Source: an uncultured Pseudomonadota bacterium | GTDB taxonomy: Bacteria > Pseudomonadota > Gammaproteobacteria > Burkholderiales > SG8-39 | Direction of reading: 5' to 3' | Length of the DNA: 64,000 nucleotides | Assembly: GCA_903921325.1 (NCBI GenBank) | Contig: CAIXPL010000013.1 | Location: 43,414 to 107,413, forward strand | In this document: piece after piece, positions 27,326-35,509 of the stretch | Layout: each line of letters opens with the position of its first letter | Position numbering within the stretch: position 1 is the first letter of the stretch | Notes under the pieces: generated by a model | What the model was told of the DNA's origin: nothing | Databases searched by the model: none | The model's input: the letters and a program-made list of their open reading frames with translations, nothing else | Program-made: the position numbers and the translations under genes

Positions 27326-27351
27326 CGCCGCGCGAACTCACTCGCGCGGCG
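27326..27351 (-). terminator. perfect 10-bp hairpin between the FAH gene and livK
   Basis: CGCCGCGCGA (27326-27335) and TCGCGCGGCG (27342-27351) pair perfectly around a six-base loop, 18 bp beyond the FAH-family stop. No T-tract follows in either direction. It may attenuate transcription between the enzyme gene and the transporter genes or stabilise one of the messages. Confidence 0.4.
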
Positions 27352-27368
27352 CTGCCCGGAGGCGCTCT

Positions 27369-28241
27369 TCAGCCAGCAAACTCAGGGGCGACATGCACGT
27401 CCCAGCGGGCAATGCCTTGGATTTCACAGGTCATCGTATCGCCGGGTTTGACCGGACCCACGCCTTCCGGGGTGCCGGTAAAAATGATGTCACCGGGGTA
27501 GAGCGTGTACCACTCGGTGGCGTATTCGATCAGGCGATTGACGTTGTAGACCAACTGGCTGGTGTTGGATTTCTGACGGGCTTCGCCATTGACCCAGATC
27601 GCCAGATCAAGCGCGTTGGGATTGGGGATCTCGTCGGCGGTCACCATCCAGGGGCCCATCGGGGCATAGGTGTCGACCGATTTGCGAAAACACTGGAACT
27701 CGGGGCCGCGAATGGTCATGTCCAGGCCGATCGAATACCCCGCAACATAGTTGAGCGCGTCTGCCGCCTTCACCTTGTTGGCCTCCTTGCCGATGATCAC
27801 GGCAAGCTCGATCTCATGGTCGTTACGCCGATCGGCTTTGCGCAGGCGCACCGGTTCGCCAAAGCCGATCAGGGCGCTGCTCGCCTTGAGAAAAAGCCCC
27901 CAATCGGAGATGTGCTTGCCTTTCAGATCCCGGCCGTGCGCAATGCCGGTGTCGGTCACCGCTTCATCGATATGTTTCTGGTAGTTGATCGGTGCGTTCA
28001 CGATCTTGCTTGGGTTGGCGACTGGCGAGTTCAAAAGAACGCTATTCAACGCGAGGCGCGGGGCAGTCGCTTTGATCGCATTGGCACGTGCAAGGACAGC
28101 GGGGAGATTCGCAATCAACAGGTCATACCGTGGCAGTGGCCAATGCTGGGCGGGAATCGCCTCAAGTGCCGGTGTGACATCAATAATCTGGTCGCCTTCG
28201 ACCAATCCCAATCGGTTCCCGTTAAAACGGCAAATGCGCAT
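27369..28241 (-). CDS. fumarylacetoacetate hydrolase (FAH) family protein
   Basis: A 290-residue member of the FAH superfamily, whose members hydrolyse, decarboxylate or hydrate acylpyruvates and catechol meta-cleavage products. Visible family pieces are NYQKHIDEAV, ELAVIIGKEANKVKAADALN, YVAGYSIGLDMTIRG and the C-terminal YPGDIIFTGTPEGVGPVKPG. The ATG at 28241 is preceded by GGGGAGA; an in-frame start at 28352 would extend into the promoter gap. Standing at the head of a liv-type importer operon, it may act on a breakdown product of the imported compound (inference). Confidence 0.9.
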   Translation of the reverse strand: MRICRFNGNRLGLVEGDQIIDVTPALEAIPAQHWPLPRYDLLIANLPAVLARANAIKATAPRLALNSVLLNSPVANPSKIVNAPINYQKHIDEAVTDTGIAHGRDLKGKHISDWGLFLKASSALIGFGEPVRLRKADRRNDHEIELAVIIGKEANKVKAADALNYVAGYSIGLDMTIRGPEFQCFRKSVDTYAPMGPWMVTADEIPNPNALDLAIWVNGEARQKSNTSQLVYNVNRLIEYATEWYTLYPGDIIFTGTPEGVGPVKPGDTMTCEIQGIARWDVHVAPEFAG

Positions 28242-28379
28242 GGTCTCCCCCACAATGTTCGACGCCCTCTTGCGTCGCCTCGCAATATACCCGTGTTGGC
28301 GCGTGCCGGCATGGCAGACAAGCGCAGAATCAGGCGAGCGCTGCGGTAACATGAACTGGTTCCATAACGAGGCGAACCG

Positions 28380-29594
28380 ATGCTGGCATGGCTGATCGGC
28401 CGGATTGAAGGCGGCTGGCTACCCGATCCCCTGGTGCGTGCGGGCATTCGCCATCTTTTGGCCGCGCGGATGCGTGAATCGGGCGCCGATGATTGCGAGC
28501 GGGCACTGGCTCTTGAGCAGGCGTTCATTGCACAGATGGACGCCGCGGCGCTTGCCTTGCTGCCGGAGAAGGCCAATGAGCAGCACTACGAACTACCGGC
28601 CGAATTCTTCCAGACCGTGCTTGGGCCGCGCTATAAATACAGTAGTTGCTACTGGGGCAAGCTTGGCGAACAGGCGCCAGGGCATGGTCGCGGCGCTCAC
28701 GCGCCTGACCGTGCGATGACTGCCGGTGCGCAGGCAGCGGGGATGGGGATGAGCGATCACTCAGACCCCCGCACGGCATCGGTCAACACGCTGGTTGAAG
28801 CGGAAATCGCAGCACTTGAATTGACCGTGCAGCGCGCGCGCATCGGGCCTGGAATGCGCGTGCTCGAGCTAGGCTGCGGCTGGGGATCATTTTGTCTGTG
28901 GGCAGCCGAGCGCTATCCGGACAGCGAGTTTGTCGGGGTGTCCAACTCGCACAGTCAGCGCGAGGCGATTCTGGCCACGGCGCATATGCGCGGCATTGCC
29001 AATCTGCGCATCATCACGGCCGATATCAACGACTTCGCTACCGATGAGCGATTTGATCGCATCGTCTCGATCGAGATGCTCGAGCACACACGCAACTGGC
29101 GCTCGGTGTTCAGCCGTATTGCCGGTTGGCTGCGTCCTGACGGGCAATTCTTCATGCATGTGTTTTGTCATCGCGCCGCACCCTATGCCTTTGAGGACCG
29201 CGATGCTTCTGACTGGATGAGCCGGTATTTCTTCTCCGGCGGCATGATGCCCTCGGATGATCTGCCGCTTTATTTTCAGGACGATCTGCAACTGATCGGC
29301 CGCTGGCGCTGGAACGGCCAGCACTATGAACGAACGCTCAACGCGTGGCTTGCCCGTATGGACAGCGCGCGGGACACATTGCGGCCGGTATTTGATCGTG
29401 TCTATGGCGCTCAAGGCGCACTCTGGTGGCAGCGCTGGCGGCTGTTCTTCATGGCCTGTGCCGAATTGTTTGGCTACCGCGGCGGCGAGCAGTGGTGGGT
29501 TGGGCATTACCTGTTTAGCCGTCGTGCCGCGCGGGTTGATCCGGTTGGCAATGCAACCGCGGTGGCGTCGATGGCACCCCCTGCCAGTCTGTGA
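28380..29594 (+). CDS. cyclopropane-fatty-acid-synthase-like SAM methyltransferase
   Basis: A 404-residue lipid methyltransferase of the CFA-synthase family. The N-terminal part has ANEQHYELPAEFFQTVLGPR and YKYSSCYW. The SAM-binding motif is VLELGCGWGSFCLWAAERY at about residues 161-179, followed by VGVSNSHSQREAI and RIVSIEMLEHTRNW. Between YKYSSCYW and the next conserved segment is an insertion of roughly 40 Gly/Ala-rich residues (about 95-133) that I do not expect in relatives. DUF2878 and DUF1295 genes follow, a trio seen together in proteobacteria and linked to fatty-acyl modification. Confidence 0.88.
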   Translation: MLAWLIGRIEGGWLPDPLVRAGIRHLLAARMRESGADDCERALALEQAFIAQMDAAALALLPEKANEQHYELPAEFFQTVLGPRYKYSSCYWGKLGEQAPGHGRGAHAPDRAMTAGAQAAGMGMSDHSDPRTASVNTLVEAEIAALELTVQRARIGPGMRVLELGCGWGSFCLWAAERYPDSEFVGVSNSHSQREAILATAHMRGIANLRIITADINDFATDERFDRIVSIEMLEHTRNWRSVFSRIAGWLRPDGQFFMHVFCHRAAPYAFEDRDASDWMSRYFFSGGMMPSDDLPLYFQDDLQLIGRWRWNGQHYERTLNAWLARMDSARDTLRPVFDRVYGAQGALWWQRWRLFFMACAELFGYRGGEQWWVGHYLFSRRAARVDPVGNATAVASMAPPASL

Positions 29595-29601
29595 TGCAGT
29601 A

Positions 29602-30285
29602 ATGGACAATCGCAGGGTGCGCTGGTTTGCGGCGATTGATCTGGCGGCCAATCAGATCGCCTGGTTTTTCTGCCTGCTATTGGCCGCGGCCGGTCATCCC
29701 CTGTGGGCTGCGCTCATCTGCGTGCCGGTGTGTCTGTTGCACCTGTACTTGAGTGCCACGCGCGGTCAAGACCTTGTACTGATCTGCCTCATTGCATTGG
29801 CTGGTTGGTTGACCGATGCGCTGATCGCGCAATCGGGCTGGGTTATTTATCAGCCGGACGCTGTCGCCGATCTTTCCCGAGTCAGCGCCCTCGGCACGTC
29901 ATTGAGCGCTGGCGCCGATATTTCACTGCGCAATGCCATTGCAGCCCCCGTGGGGAACGTGGCCGAGCTGCCGCCTGCGTGGACCGCCAGCTTGCCGCCC
30001 ATGTGGATCGCCGGCCTGTGGGCCATGTTCGCCACTTTACTCGAGCGTCCGCTGGGCTGGTTGCGCGGCCGTGTCGTCCTCGCTGCGGCGCTCGGCGCGA
30101 TCGGCGGAGTGATGTCCTGGATGGGCGGCGCGCGACTGGGGGCTGCGCAACTGGTAGCGCCCTGGGCGTATATTGCGGTTGGCCTTGAATGGGCACTGGC
30201 AACGCCGCTGCTCTTGGCGATTTCGGTGCGCATCCTGGGGCGTCCCATTGGAAACCCACGTCAGGATGGAACGGAGATCATATGA
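29602..30285 (+). CDS. DUF2878-family membrane protein
   Basis: A 227-residue integral membrane protein with about five or six hydrophobic segments. Examples are IAWFFCLLLAAAGHPLWAAL, MWIAGLWAMFATLLERPLGW and LAAALGAIGGVMSWMGGARL. The segment around GWLTDALIAQSG and the sequence MWIAGLWAMFATLL resemble the DUF2878 family. The ATG at 29602 lies seven bases after the CFA-like gene stop; the longer open frame upstream overlaps that gene and is not used. The stop overlaps the next start (ATGA), so the three genes are probably one transcript. The biochemical role is not known to me. Confidence 0.8.
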   Translation: MDNRRVRWFAAIDLAANQIAWFFCLLLAAAGHPLWAALICVPVCLLHLYLSATRGQDLVLICLIALAGWLTDALIAQSGWVIYQPDAVADLSRVSALGTSLSAGADISLRNAIAAPVGNVAELPPAWTASLPPMWIAGLWAMFATLLERPLGWLRGRVVLAAALGAIGGVMSWMGGARLGAAQLVAPWAYIAVGLEWALATPLLLAISVRILGRPIGNPRQDGTEII

Positions 30286-31049
30286 GTCAGTGGGTCTACT
30301 GGTTGTCGCCGCTTCCAGCCTTGGCCCTTTTGGGGGCACTCACCTGGTGGCGCAGCGTGCGCTGCAAGGATGTGGGTATTGTTGACTCGATCTGGTCGCT
30401 GCTGTTTCTGCTCGCGGGACTTGTATGGGCTGCGCAGCATTCCGGCCCGCGATCTGACAGCATGCTCATACTCATTGCCATCTGGGCCGCCCGCTTATCG
30501 CTCTACATCACGCTGCGGCATGACGGTCAACCGGAAGACCGGCGCTATCAGGCGATCCGGGCAAGGAACCAACCCAATTTCGAGCTGAAGAGCCTGTGGC
30601 TGGTTTTCGGATTGCAGGTGGTCATCGCCTGGATCCTGGCGATACCGCTGGGTGCCGTGATCGAATCACCGCGGGCGCTGACCTGGTGGGACGCCGCTGG
30701 CTTTGCCTTGTTCATGGTGGGCCTGGCCGTCGAGTCGCTTGCCGATGCGCAAATGGCGTCGTTTCGCAAGCGTCCCCAAGCGGTCGATGCAGTGATGGAT
30801 TCGGGGCTATGGCGCTATAGTCGCCATCCGAATTATTTCGGCGAATGCCTGCTTTGGTGGGGTATCTACCTGATCGCCATCGGCGCCGGCGCCCCTTGGA
30901 CGGTGTTTTCACCCCTGATCATGACATTGCTGTTACTGAAGGTGTCAGGTGTGGCCTTGCTTGAGCGCGATCTGACCGCGCGGCGGCCTGCTTATCGCGA
31001 CTATATTCGCCGCACCAGTCCGTTCATTCCCTGGTGGCCACGGCGGTAG
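30282..31049 (+). CDS. DUF1295-family membrane protein (steroid-5-alpha-reductase-like fold)
   Basis: A 255-residue multi-pass membrane protein of the DUF1295 family, related to 3-oxo-5-alpha-steroid 4-dehydrogenases and isoprenylcysteine methyltransferases. The family motif SGLWRYSRHPNYFGECLLWW lies in the second half, followed by YRDYIRRTSPFIPWWPRR at the C-terminus. The early region has CKDVGIVDSIWSL. It overlaps the DUF2878 gene by four bases. With the CFA-like enzyme it probably reduces or modifies acyl chains, as inferred from the shared operon. Confidence 0.88.
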   Translation: MSQWVYWLSPLPALALLGALTWWRSVRCKDVGIVDSIWSLLFLLAGLVWAAQHSGPRSDSMLILIAIWAARLSLYITLRHDGQPEDRRYQAIRARNQPNFELKSLWLVFGLQVVIAWILAIPLGAVIESPRALTWWDAAGFALFMVGLAVESLADAQMASFRKRPQAVDAVMDSGLWRYSRHPNYFGECLLWWGIYLIAIGAGAPWTVFSPLIMTLLLLKVSGVALLERDLTARRPAYRDYIRRTSPFIPWWPRR

Positions 31050-31109
31050 ATGCGCATCCTGGAACTTCGCGGCCATCCTGCGTACTGATCCCGATCGGGC
31101 GCCCGTTCG

Positions 31110-33449
31110 CTATGACGCGGTGCCGGCCGATTCATGCCGGACATCGGCGATCGATGCCCACAGCTTTGCCGGGGAGAGCGGCAGCTCATGGATGCCCACG
31201 TTGAGGGGACGCAGCGCCGAGGCGACTGCATTGGCGATGACACCGCCCACCGGGATGATGCCGCCTTCACCGGCACCCTTGGCGCCTAAAGGATTATTCG
31301 GTGAGGGATGCTCCTCCAGGGCGAACACCCGGATATTGGGAAAGTCGCACGCACCCGGCAGCAGGTAGTCGGCAAATGAAGCGGTGAGCAACTGTCCGTG
31401 CTCATCGTGGACCAGATGCTCAAGAAACACGCCGCCGAGTCCCTGGACAATCGCACCGAGCGCCTGGCCGTGCAGCGTGGCCGGGTTGATGATGCGCCCG
31501 ACATCCTCGACCGCGACATAGTCGATCACCTCGACCCGACCAGTGCCCGGATCGACGGCCACATGCGTGGCGTGCGCACCGTAGCTGTAAGTGCGCCGGT
31601 TGCTCGCAAAATGCCCTTCGGCTTGCACTGGCTCGGCGCGTTGCGCGCGGTGCTCGGCAATCTGCCGGAAGCTGACCGTCTCGCCGTGCGGGCCGCTGGC
31701 AATGGCACGGGCGAGACTGACCTGGTCGGGCGCACAGCCCAACAGGGGCGCAGCCGCGGCGCGAATATGCTCCTTGAAGGGTGCCGCCACGACTACGACC
31801 GCCGAGCCCCCCATCACCGTGCTGCGCGAACTGTAGGCACCAAAGCCCTCATTCACGTAGCGGGTGCTGCCGTGAAAGATGCCGGCAATGTCCTCCGGTG
31901 CGATATCGAGCGCATCGCAGGCAATTTGTGTGAAGACGGTCTCAAGACCTTGCCCGATTGACGAGGAGCCGACATAGACCCCAACCCGGCCATCGTCATG
32001 CAAGCGCAGCCGCGCGCCTTCGCGGGGACCCGAGGCACCGCCTTCGAGATAGCAGCCGATTGCAATGCCGTGATAACGGCCGTCGATCAACTGGCCATCG
32101 AGCGCGCGCTTGGCGTCCCAGTCGAATTCACGCAGCGCATGGGCGAGCGTGGAGGCGTAATCGCCGCTATCGCACTCAGAGCCCCCGCCCCAGGGCATCA
32201 CCACCGGCAGGCTCCAGGGCATGTCCGTGCTACGCACCAGATTGGCCCGGCGAAAGGCAACGCGATCGAGCCCCAGATCCGCGGCAACGATGTCGAGCAA
32301 TCGCTCGCGAAAAAAATCGGTCTCGAAACGTCCGGGGCCACGATACGTGCCCACCGGGGTCTTGTTGGTCATGTGCACCGATACATCGATCTGCACATGC
32401 TCGATCCGGTAGGGTCCGCAGCAGACTTGCGCGATATTGCGCGAGGGGGTGACCCCGTTGGTGCGGATGTAGGCACCCAGATCGGTGTGCGCATGACCAC
32501 GCAGCGCCAGAATATGGCCCTCGCGGGTGCAGGCAATCTCAAGGTCGCACTCGGCATCGCGCGCATGGTTGGTGGCGAGCAGGTGTTCGCGGCGATCTTC
32601 CACCCATTTCACCGGGCGCCGGGCGTGACGCGCGGCGAAGGCGATCAGGTAGTCTTCGGGATAGAACTCGCCACGTGCGCCAAAGCCACCGCCGACATCG
32701 TTCTCCTGCATGTCAATGGCCGCTTCGGGCAGTCCCAGTTGACCGGCCAGAACGCGGCGATTGGCATGCGGTACTTTGCATGCGCCGAGAATGGTGAGGT
32801 GGCTGGCCTCAGCATTCCAGAACGCGAGCAGCCCACGCGGTTCCATTGGCATTGCGGCGTGCCGCTGCACCGAGAAGTGCTCGCGCCGGGTGTAGGGTGC
32901 AGCGCGAAAGATCGCGTCCACTTCGCCGCGCACGGCACGCAGGGTGACCGCAAGATTTCGCCCGGTGTCTTCAAACAGGAGGGCGGGTGCTTCGCCGCCG
33001 CGCGTGGTGACGACCGGTAGTGGTTCAATATCGACGATGAGCTGGTCAGCGCCGTCCTCGGCCAGAGCCGGGCTATCGGCCAGTACCACAGCAATCGGCT
33101 CACCGACATAGCGCACCTTGTGCTCGGCGATGACCGGTTGCTCATAGGCATGCAGCTCATCGAGCACATCGAGGCGCATCGGAATGCGTGGCACCGGAAT
33201 ACCGATATCGCGTGCCGTGATGACCGCGTGAACCCCGGGCAAGGCGAGCGCCGCAGTGGCGTCGATTGAACGCAATGTGCCGTGCGCGAGCGAACTGCGC
33301 ACCACCACCGCATGCAGCATGTGCGGTAGCGTCAGGTCATCGAGGTATTGGCCTTCGCCGCGCAAGAAGCGCAGATCCTCGATGCGTTCGATGGCCTGGC
33401 CCGCCAGGGGCCGGCTCGCGGTACTGGTGTCGATCGGATCGCGCTTCAC
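31110..33449 (-). CDS. molybdenum hydroxylase large subunit, second copy
   Basis: A 779-residue xanthine dehydrogenase/CoxL-family catalytic subunit. Landmarks are QAIERIEDLRFLRGEGQYLD, the cofactor region ENDVGGGFGARGEFYPEDYL, the loop TPVGTYRGPGRFETDFFRER, and the C-terminal NPLGAKGAGEGGIIPVGG with the catalytic-type Glu. It lacks the CO dehydrogenase AYRCSFR loop. The GTG start at 33449 overlaps the stop of the 2Fe-2S subunit gene (GTGA). No FAD-binding medium subunit is present. It is clearly a different subgroup from the copy at 16236-18560. Confidence 0.9.
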   Translation of the reverse strand: MKRDPIDTSTASRPLAGQAIERIEDLRFLRGEGQYLDDLTLPHMLHAVVVRSSLAHGTLRSIDATAALALPGVHAVITARDIGIPVPRIPMRLDVLDELHAYEQPVIAEHKVRYVGEPIAVVLADSPALAEDGADQLIVDIEPLPVVTTRGGEAPALLFEDTGRNLAVTLRAVRGEVDAIFRAAPYTRREHFSVQRHAAMPMEPRGLLAFWNAEASHLTILGACKVPHANRRVLAGQLGLPEAAIDMQENDVGGGFGARGEFYPEDYLIAFAARHARRPVKWVEDRREHLLATNHARDAECDLEIACTREGHILALRGHAHTDLGAYIRTNGVTPSRNIAQVCCGPYRIEHVQIDVSVHMTNKTPVGTYRGPGRFETDFFRERLLDIVAADLGLDRVAFRRANLVRSTDMPWSLPVVMPWGGGSECDSGDYASTLAHALREFDWDAKRALDGQLIDGRYHGIAIGCYLEGGASGPREGARLRLHDDGRVGVYVGSSSIGQGLETVFTQIACDALDIAPEDIAGIFHGSTRYVNEGFGAYSSRSTVMGGSAVVVVAAPFKEHIRAAAAPLLGCAPDQVSLARAIASGPHGETVSFRQIAEHRAQRAEPVQAEGHFASNRRTYSYGAHATHVAVDPGTGRVEVIDYVAVEDVGRIINPATLHGQALGAIVQGLGGVFLEHLVHDEHGQLLTASFADYLLPGACDFPNIRVFALEEHPSPNNPLGAKGAGEGGIIPVGGVIANAVASALRPLNVGIHELPLSPAKLWASIADVRHESAGTAS

Positions 33450-33916
33450 GATTTGGGTCGATAGGCCTCGCGTGCCTCAAGCACGGCCTGGACAATCGGG
33501 ATATACCCGGTACAGCGGCACAGGTTGCCCGACAGGACGTCGCGGATGCGCTCTTCGCTGGCATCGGGCTCGTGCGTGAGCAGGGCGTGGGCGGTGGTGA
33601 GCATGCCCGGGGTGCAGAAACCGCACTGCAAGGCATGATTGCGCCGAAAGGAAGCCTGCAGATCGGTCAAGCCTTCGGGCAGGCTGATACCCTCGACGGT
33701 GACGACCGAATGTCCCACTGCCTGGACAGCAAGCATCAGGCAGGACCGCACGGCGGCACCATCGACGATCACCGTGCAGGCGCCACACACGCCATGTTCA
33801 CATCCGACATGGGTACCGGTGAGCATCAGCTCATGCCGAAGGCAGTCAGCCAGGGTGGTACGGGCTTCGACCGTCGCCTCACAGGACTTGCCATTGACTT
33901 CCAGTTTCACCTGCAT
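33446..33916 (-). CDS. (2Fe-2S)-binding small subunit of molybdenum hydroxylase (CoxS-like)
   Basis: A 156-residue electron-transfer subunit with two [2Fe-2S] clusters. The plant-type cluster is in THVGCEHGVCGACTVIVDG plus a later Cys. The second is in CGFCTPGMLT and SGNLCRCTGY. The start chosen is the ATG at 33916 (MQVKLEVNGK); an upstream extension to 33964 would overlap the divergent promoter region. It is translationally coupled to the large subunit. The gene is divergent from ubiD across 87 bp. Confidence 0.93.
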   Translation of the reverse strand: MQVKLEVNGKSCEATVEARTTLADCLRHELMLTGTHVGCEHGVCGACTVIVDGAAVRSCLMLAVQAVGHSVVTVEGISLPEGLTDLQASFRRNHALQCGFCTPGMLTTAHALLTHEPDASEERIRDVLSGNLCRCTGYIPIVQAVLEAREAYRPKS

Positions 33917-34003
33917 CGCGCTATGCCTTGAACCAGTGTCCGGGATGGGTGTTCCATGCAACAATTGCGCACGATATTAGCACTCTGCAGAAGGACTCTA
34001 CCG

Positions 34004-35509
34004 ATGGTTGCAGCAGCGAATTCCAGCGCGCCCGGCAAACCCGCTCATCGATTTGTCTACTCGGACTTGCGCGAGTGGATTGCTGCGGTGGATGAGCTGG
34101 GTGAGATCAAGCGACTCAAGGGTATCAACTGGGAGCGCGAGATCGGCATGGTGAGCGCCTTGCTGCAAAAGAGCGACCCGGCCCCTTGCGCGATTTTTGA
34201 TGACATTCCTGGCATCCGGCCAGGGTTTCGGGTGTTGACCAATTTTTTTGGTGCCAAGCGCGCCAATGTCACGCTGGGTTTTGCACCGGGTCTGACGCGC
34301 CTGGATCTGAGTGATGCGTTCTTGTCGGTCTACAAAGATCCGGGCAATGTTCCGATCAAGCACGTGATCGTCGATGACGGTCCGATTCTTGAGAATGTGC
34401 TCACCGGCGATGCGGTCGATCTGCTGATGTTTCCTTCGCCGCAATGGCATGAGGCCGATGGGGGCCGCTATATCGGCACCGGCTCCTATGCCGTGACCCG
34501 CGATCCTGATGATGGCTGGCTCAATCAGGGCACGTATCGCGTGATGCTGCATGACAAAACCAGCGTGGGGCTGTACATATCGCCAGGCAAGCATGGGCGC
34601 ATGCATCGCGACAAGTATGCGGCGCGCGGCGAGAAGATGCCCATTGCGATTGTGCTCGGTGGCAACCCGATGCAATTTTTGCTCACCGGCAATGAAGTTC
34701 CTTACGGAGTGAGCGAATACGACGTGCTGGGCGGTCTGTACAAGCGCCCGATCGAGTGTGTGCGTGGGCGGGTCACCGGCCTGCCATTTCCGAAAGATTG
34801 CGAGATCGTACTGGAGGGCTGGATCGACCCGAACGAGTTGCGCGACGAAGGCCCGCTGGGTGAATGGACTGGCTATTACCCGGGCGGCGCACGGCCTGAG
34901 CCGGTCATGCATGTGGAGGCCATTTATCACCGCAATGATCCGATCATGGTCGGCTGCGTGCATGAACTGGGCCCGAGCGAATACGCCCGCTATCGTGCGA
35001 TCACCCGCTCGGCACTGCTCAAGGAAGCGCTCAAGAGTGCCGGGGTGCCGGATGTGAATGCGGTGTGGGCGCACGAGGTGGGTGGTGCACGCATGTTTGT
35101 CGGGGTATCGATCAAGCAACGCTATGCCGGACACGCCACCCAGGCCGGCCATATCGCCTCGCAATGCCAGGTCGGTGCCTATGCGGGTAAATATGTGGTG
35201 GTGGTCGATGAGGACATCGATGTGTCCAATCTCGAGGAACTGCTGTGGGCGATGTGCACCCGCTCAGACCCGGCCACCTCGATTGACATCATTCACTCTG
35301 CCTGGTCGACGCCGCTCGATCCACGCATTCCCCCTGAGAAGCGCGAGCGGGGTGATTTCACCAACAGCCGCGCGATCATCGATGCCTGCCGCCCGTACCA
35401 CTGGCGCGATCAGTTTCCCAAGGTGAATATGCCGAGCAAGGCGGTGCAGATCGAGATGCGTGAGCGCTTTGGCTGGGTGCTCGAGAGCTGGCGCCGCGGC
35501 GAGCTTTAG
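34004..35509 (+). CDS. UbiD-family prenylated-FMN-dependent decarboxylase
   Basis: A 501-residue (de)carboxylase using prenylated FMN, acting on aromatic or alpha,beta-unsaturated acids. The catalytic triad candidates are Arg166 in SYAVTRDPDDGW and Glu282 and Glu287 in ELRDEGPLGEWTGYYPGG, all conserved. It also has IGTGSYAVTRD and NQGTYRVMLHD, parts of the cofactor site. AGAAGGA at 33989-33995 supports the ATG at 34004; an earlier start at 33956 would extend into the promoter gap. No ubiX-type prenyltransferase gene is nearby. The divergent molybdenum hydroxylase suggests a shared aromatic pathway. Confidence 0.92.
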   Translation: MVAAANSSAPGKPAHRFVYSDLREWIAAVDELGEIKRLKGINWEREIGMVSALLQKSDPAPCAIFDDIPGIRPGFRVLTNFFGAKRANVTLGFAPGLTRLDLSDAFLSVYKDPGNVPIKHVIVDDGPILENVLTGDAVDLLMFPSPQWHEADGGRYIGTGSYAVTRDPDDGWLNQGTYRVMLHDKTSVGLYISPGKHGRMHRDKYAARGEKMPIAIVLGGNPMQFLLTGNEVPYGVSEYDVLGGLYKRPIECVRGRVTGLPFPKDCEIVLEGWIDPNELRDEGPLGEWTGYYPGGARPEPVMHVEAIYHRNDPIMVGCVHELGPSEYARYRAITRSALLKEALKSAGVPDVNAVWAHEVGGARMFVGVSIKQRYAGHATQAGHIASQCQVGAYAGKYVVVVDEDIDVSNLEELLWAMCTRSDPATSIDIIHSAWSTPLDPRIPPEKRERGDFTNSRAIIDACRPYHWRDQFPKVNMPSKAVQIEMRERFGWVLESWRRGEL

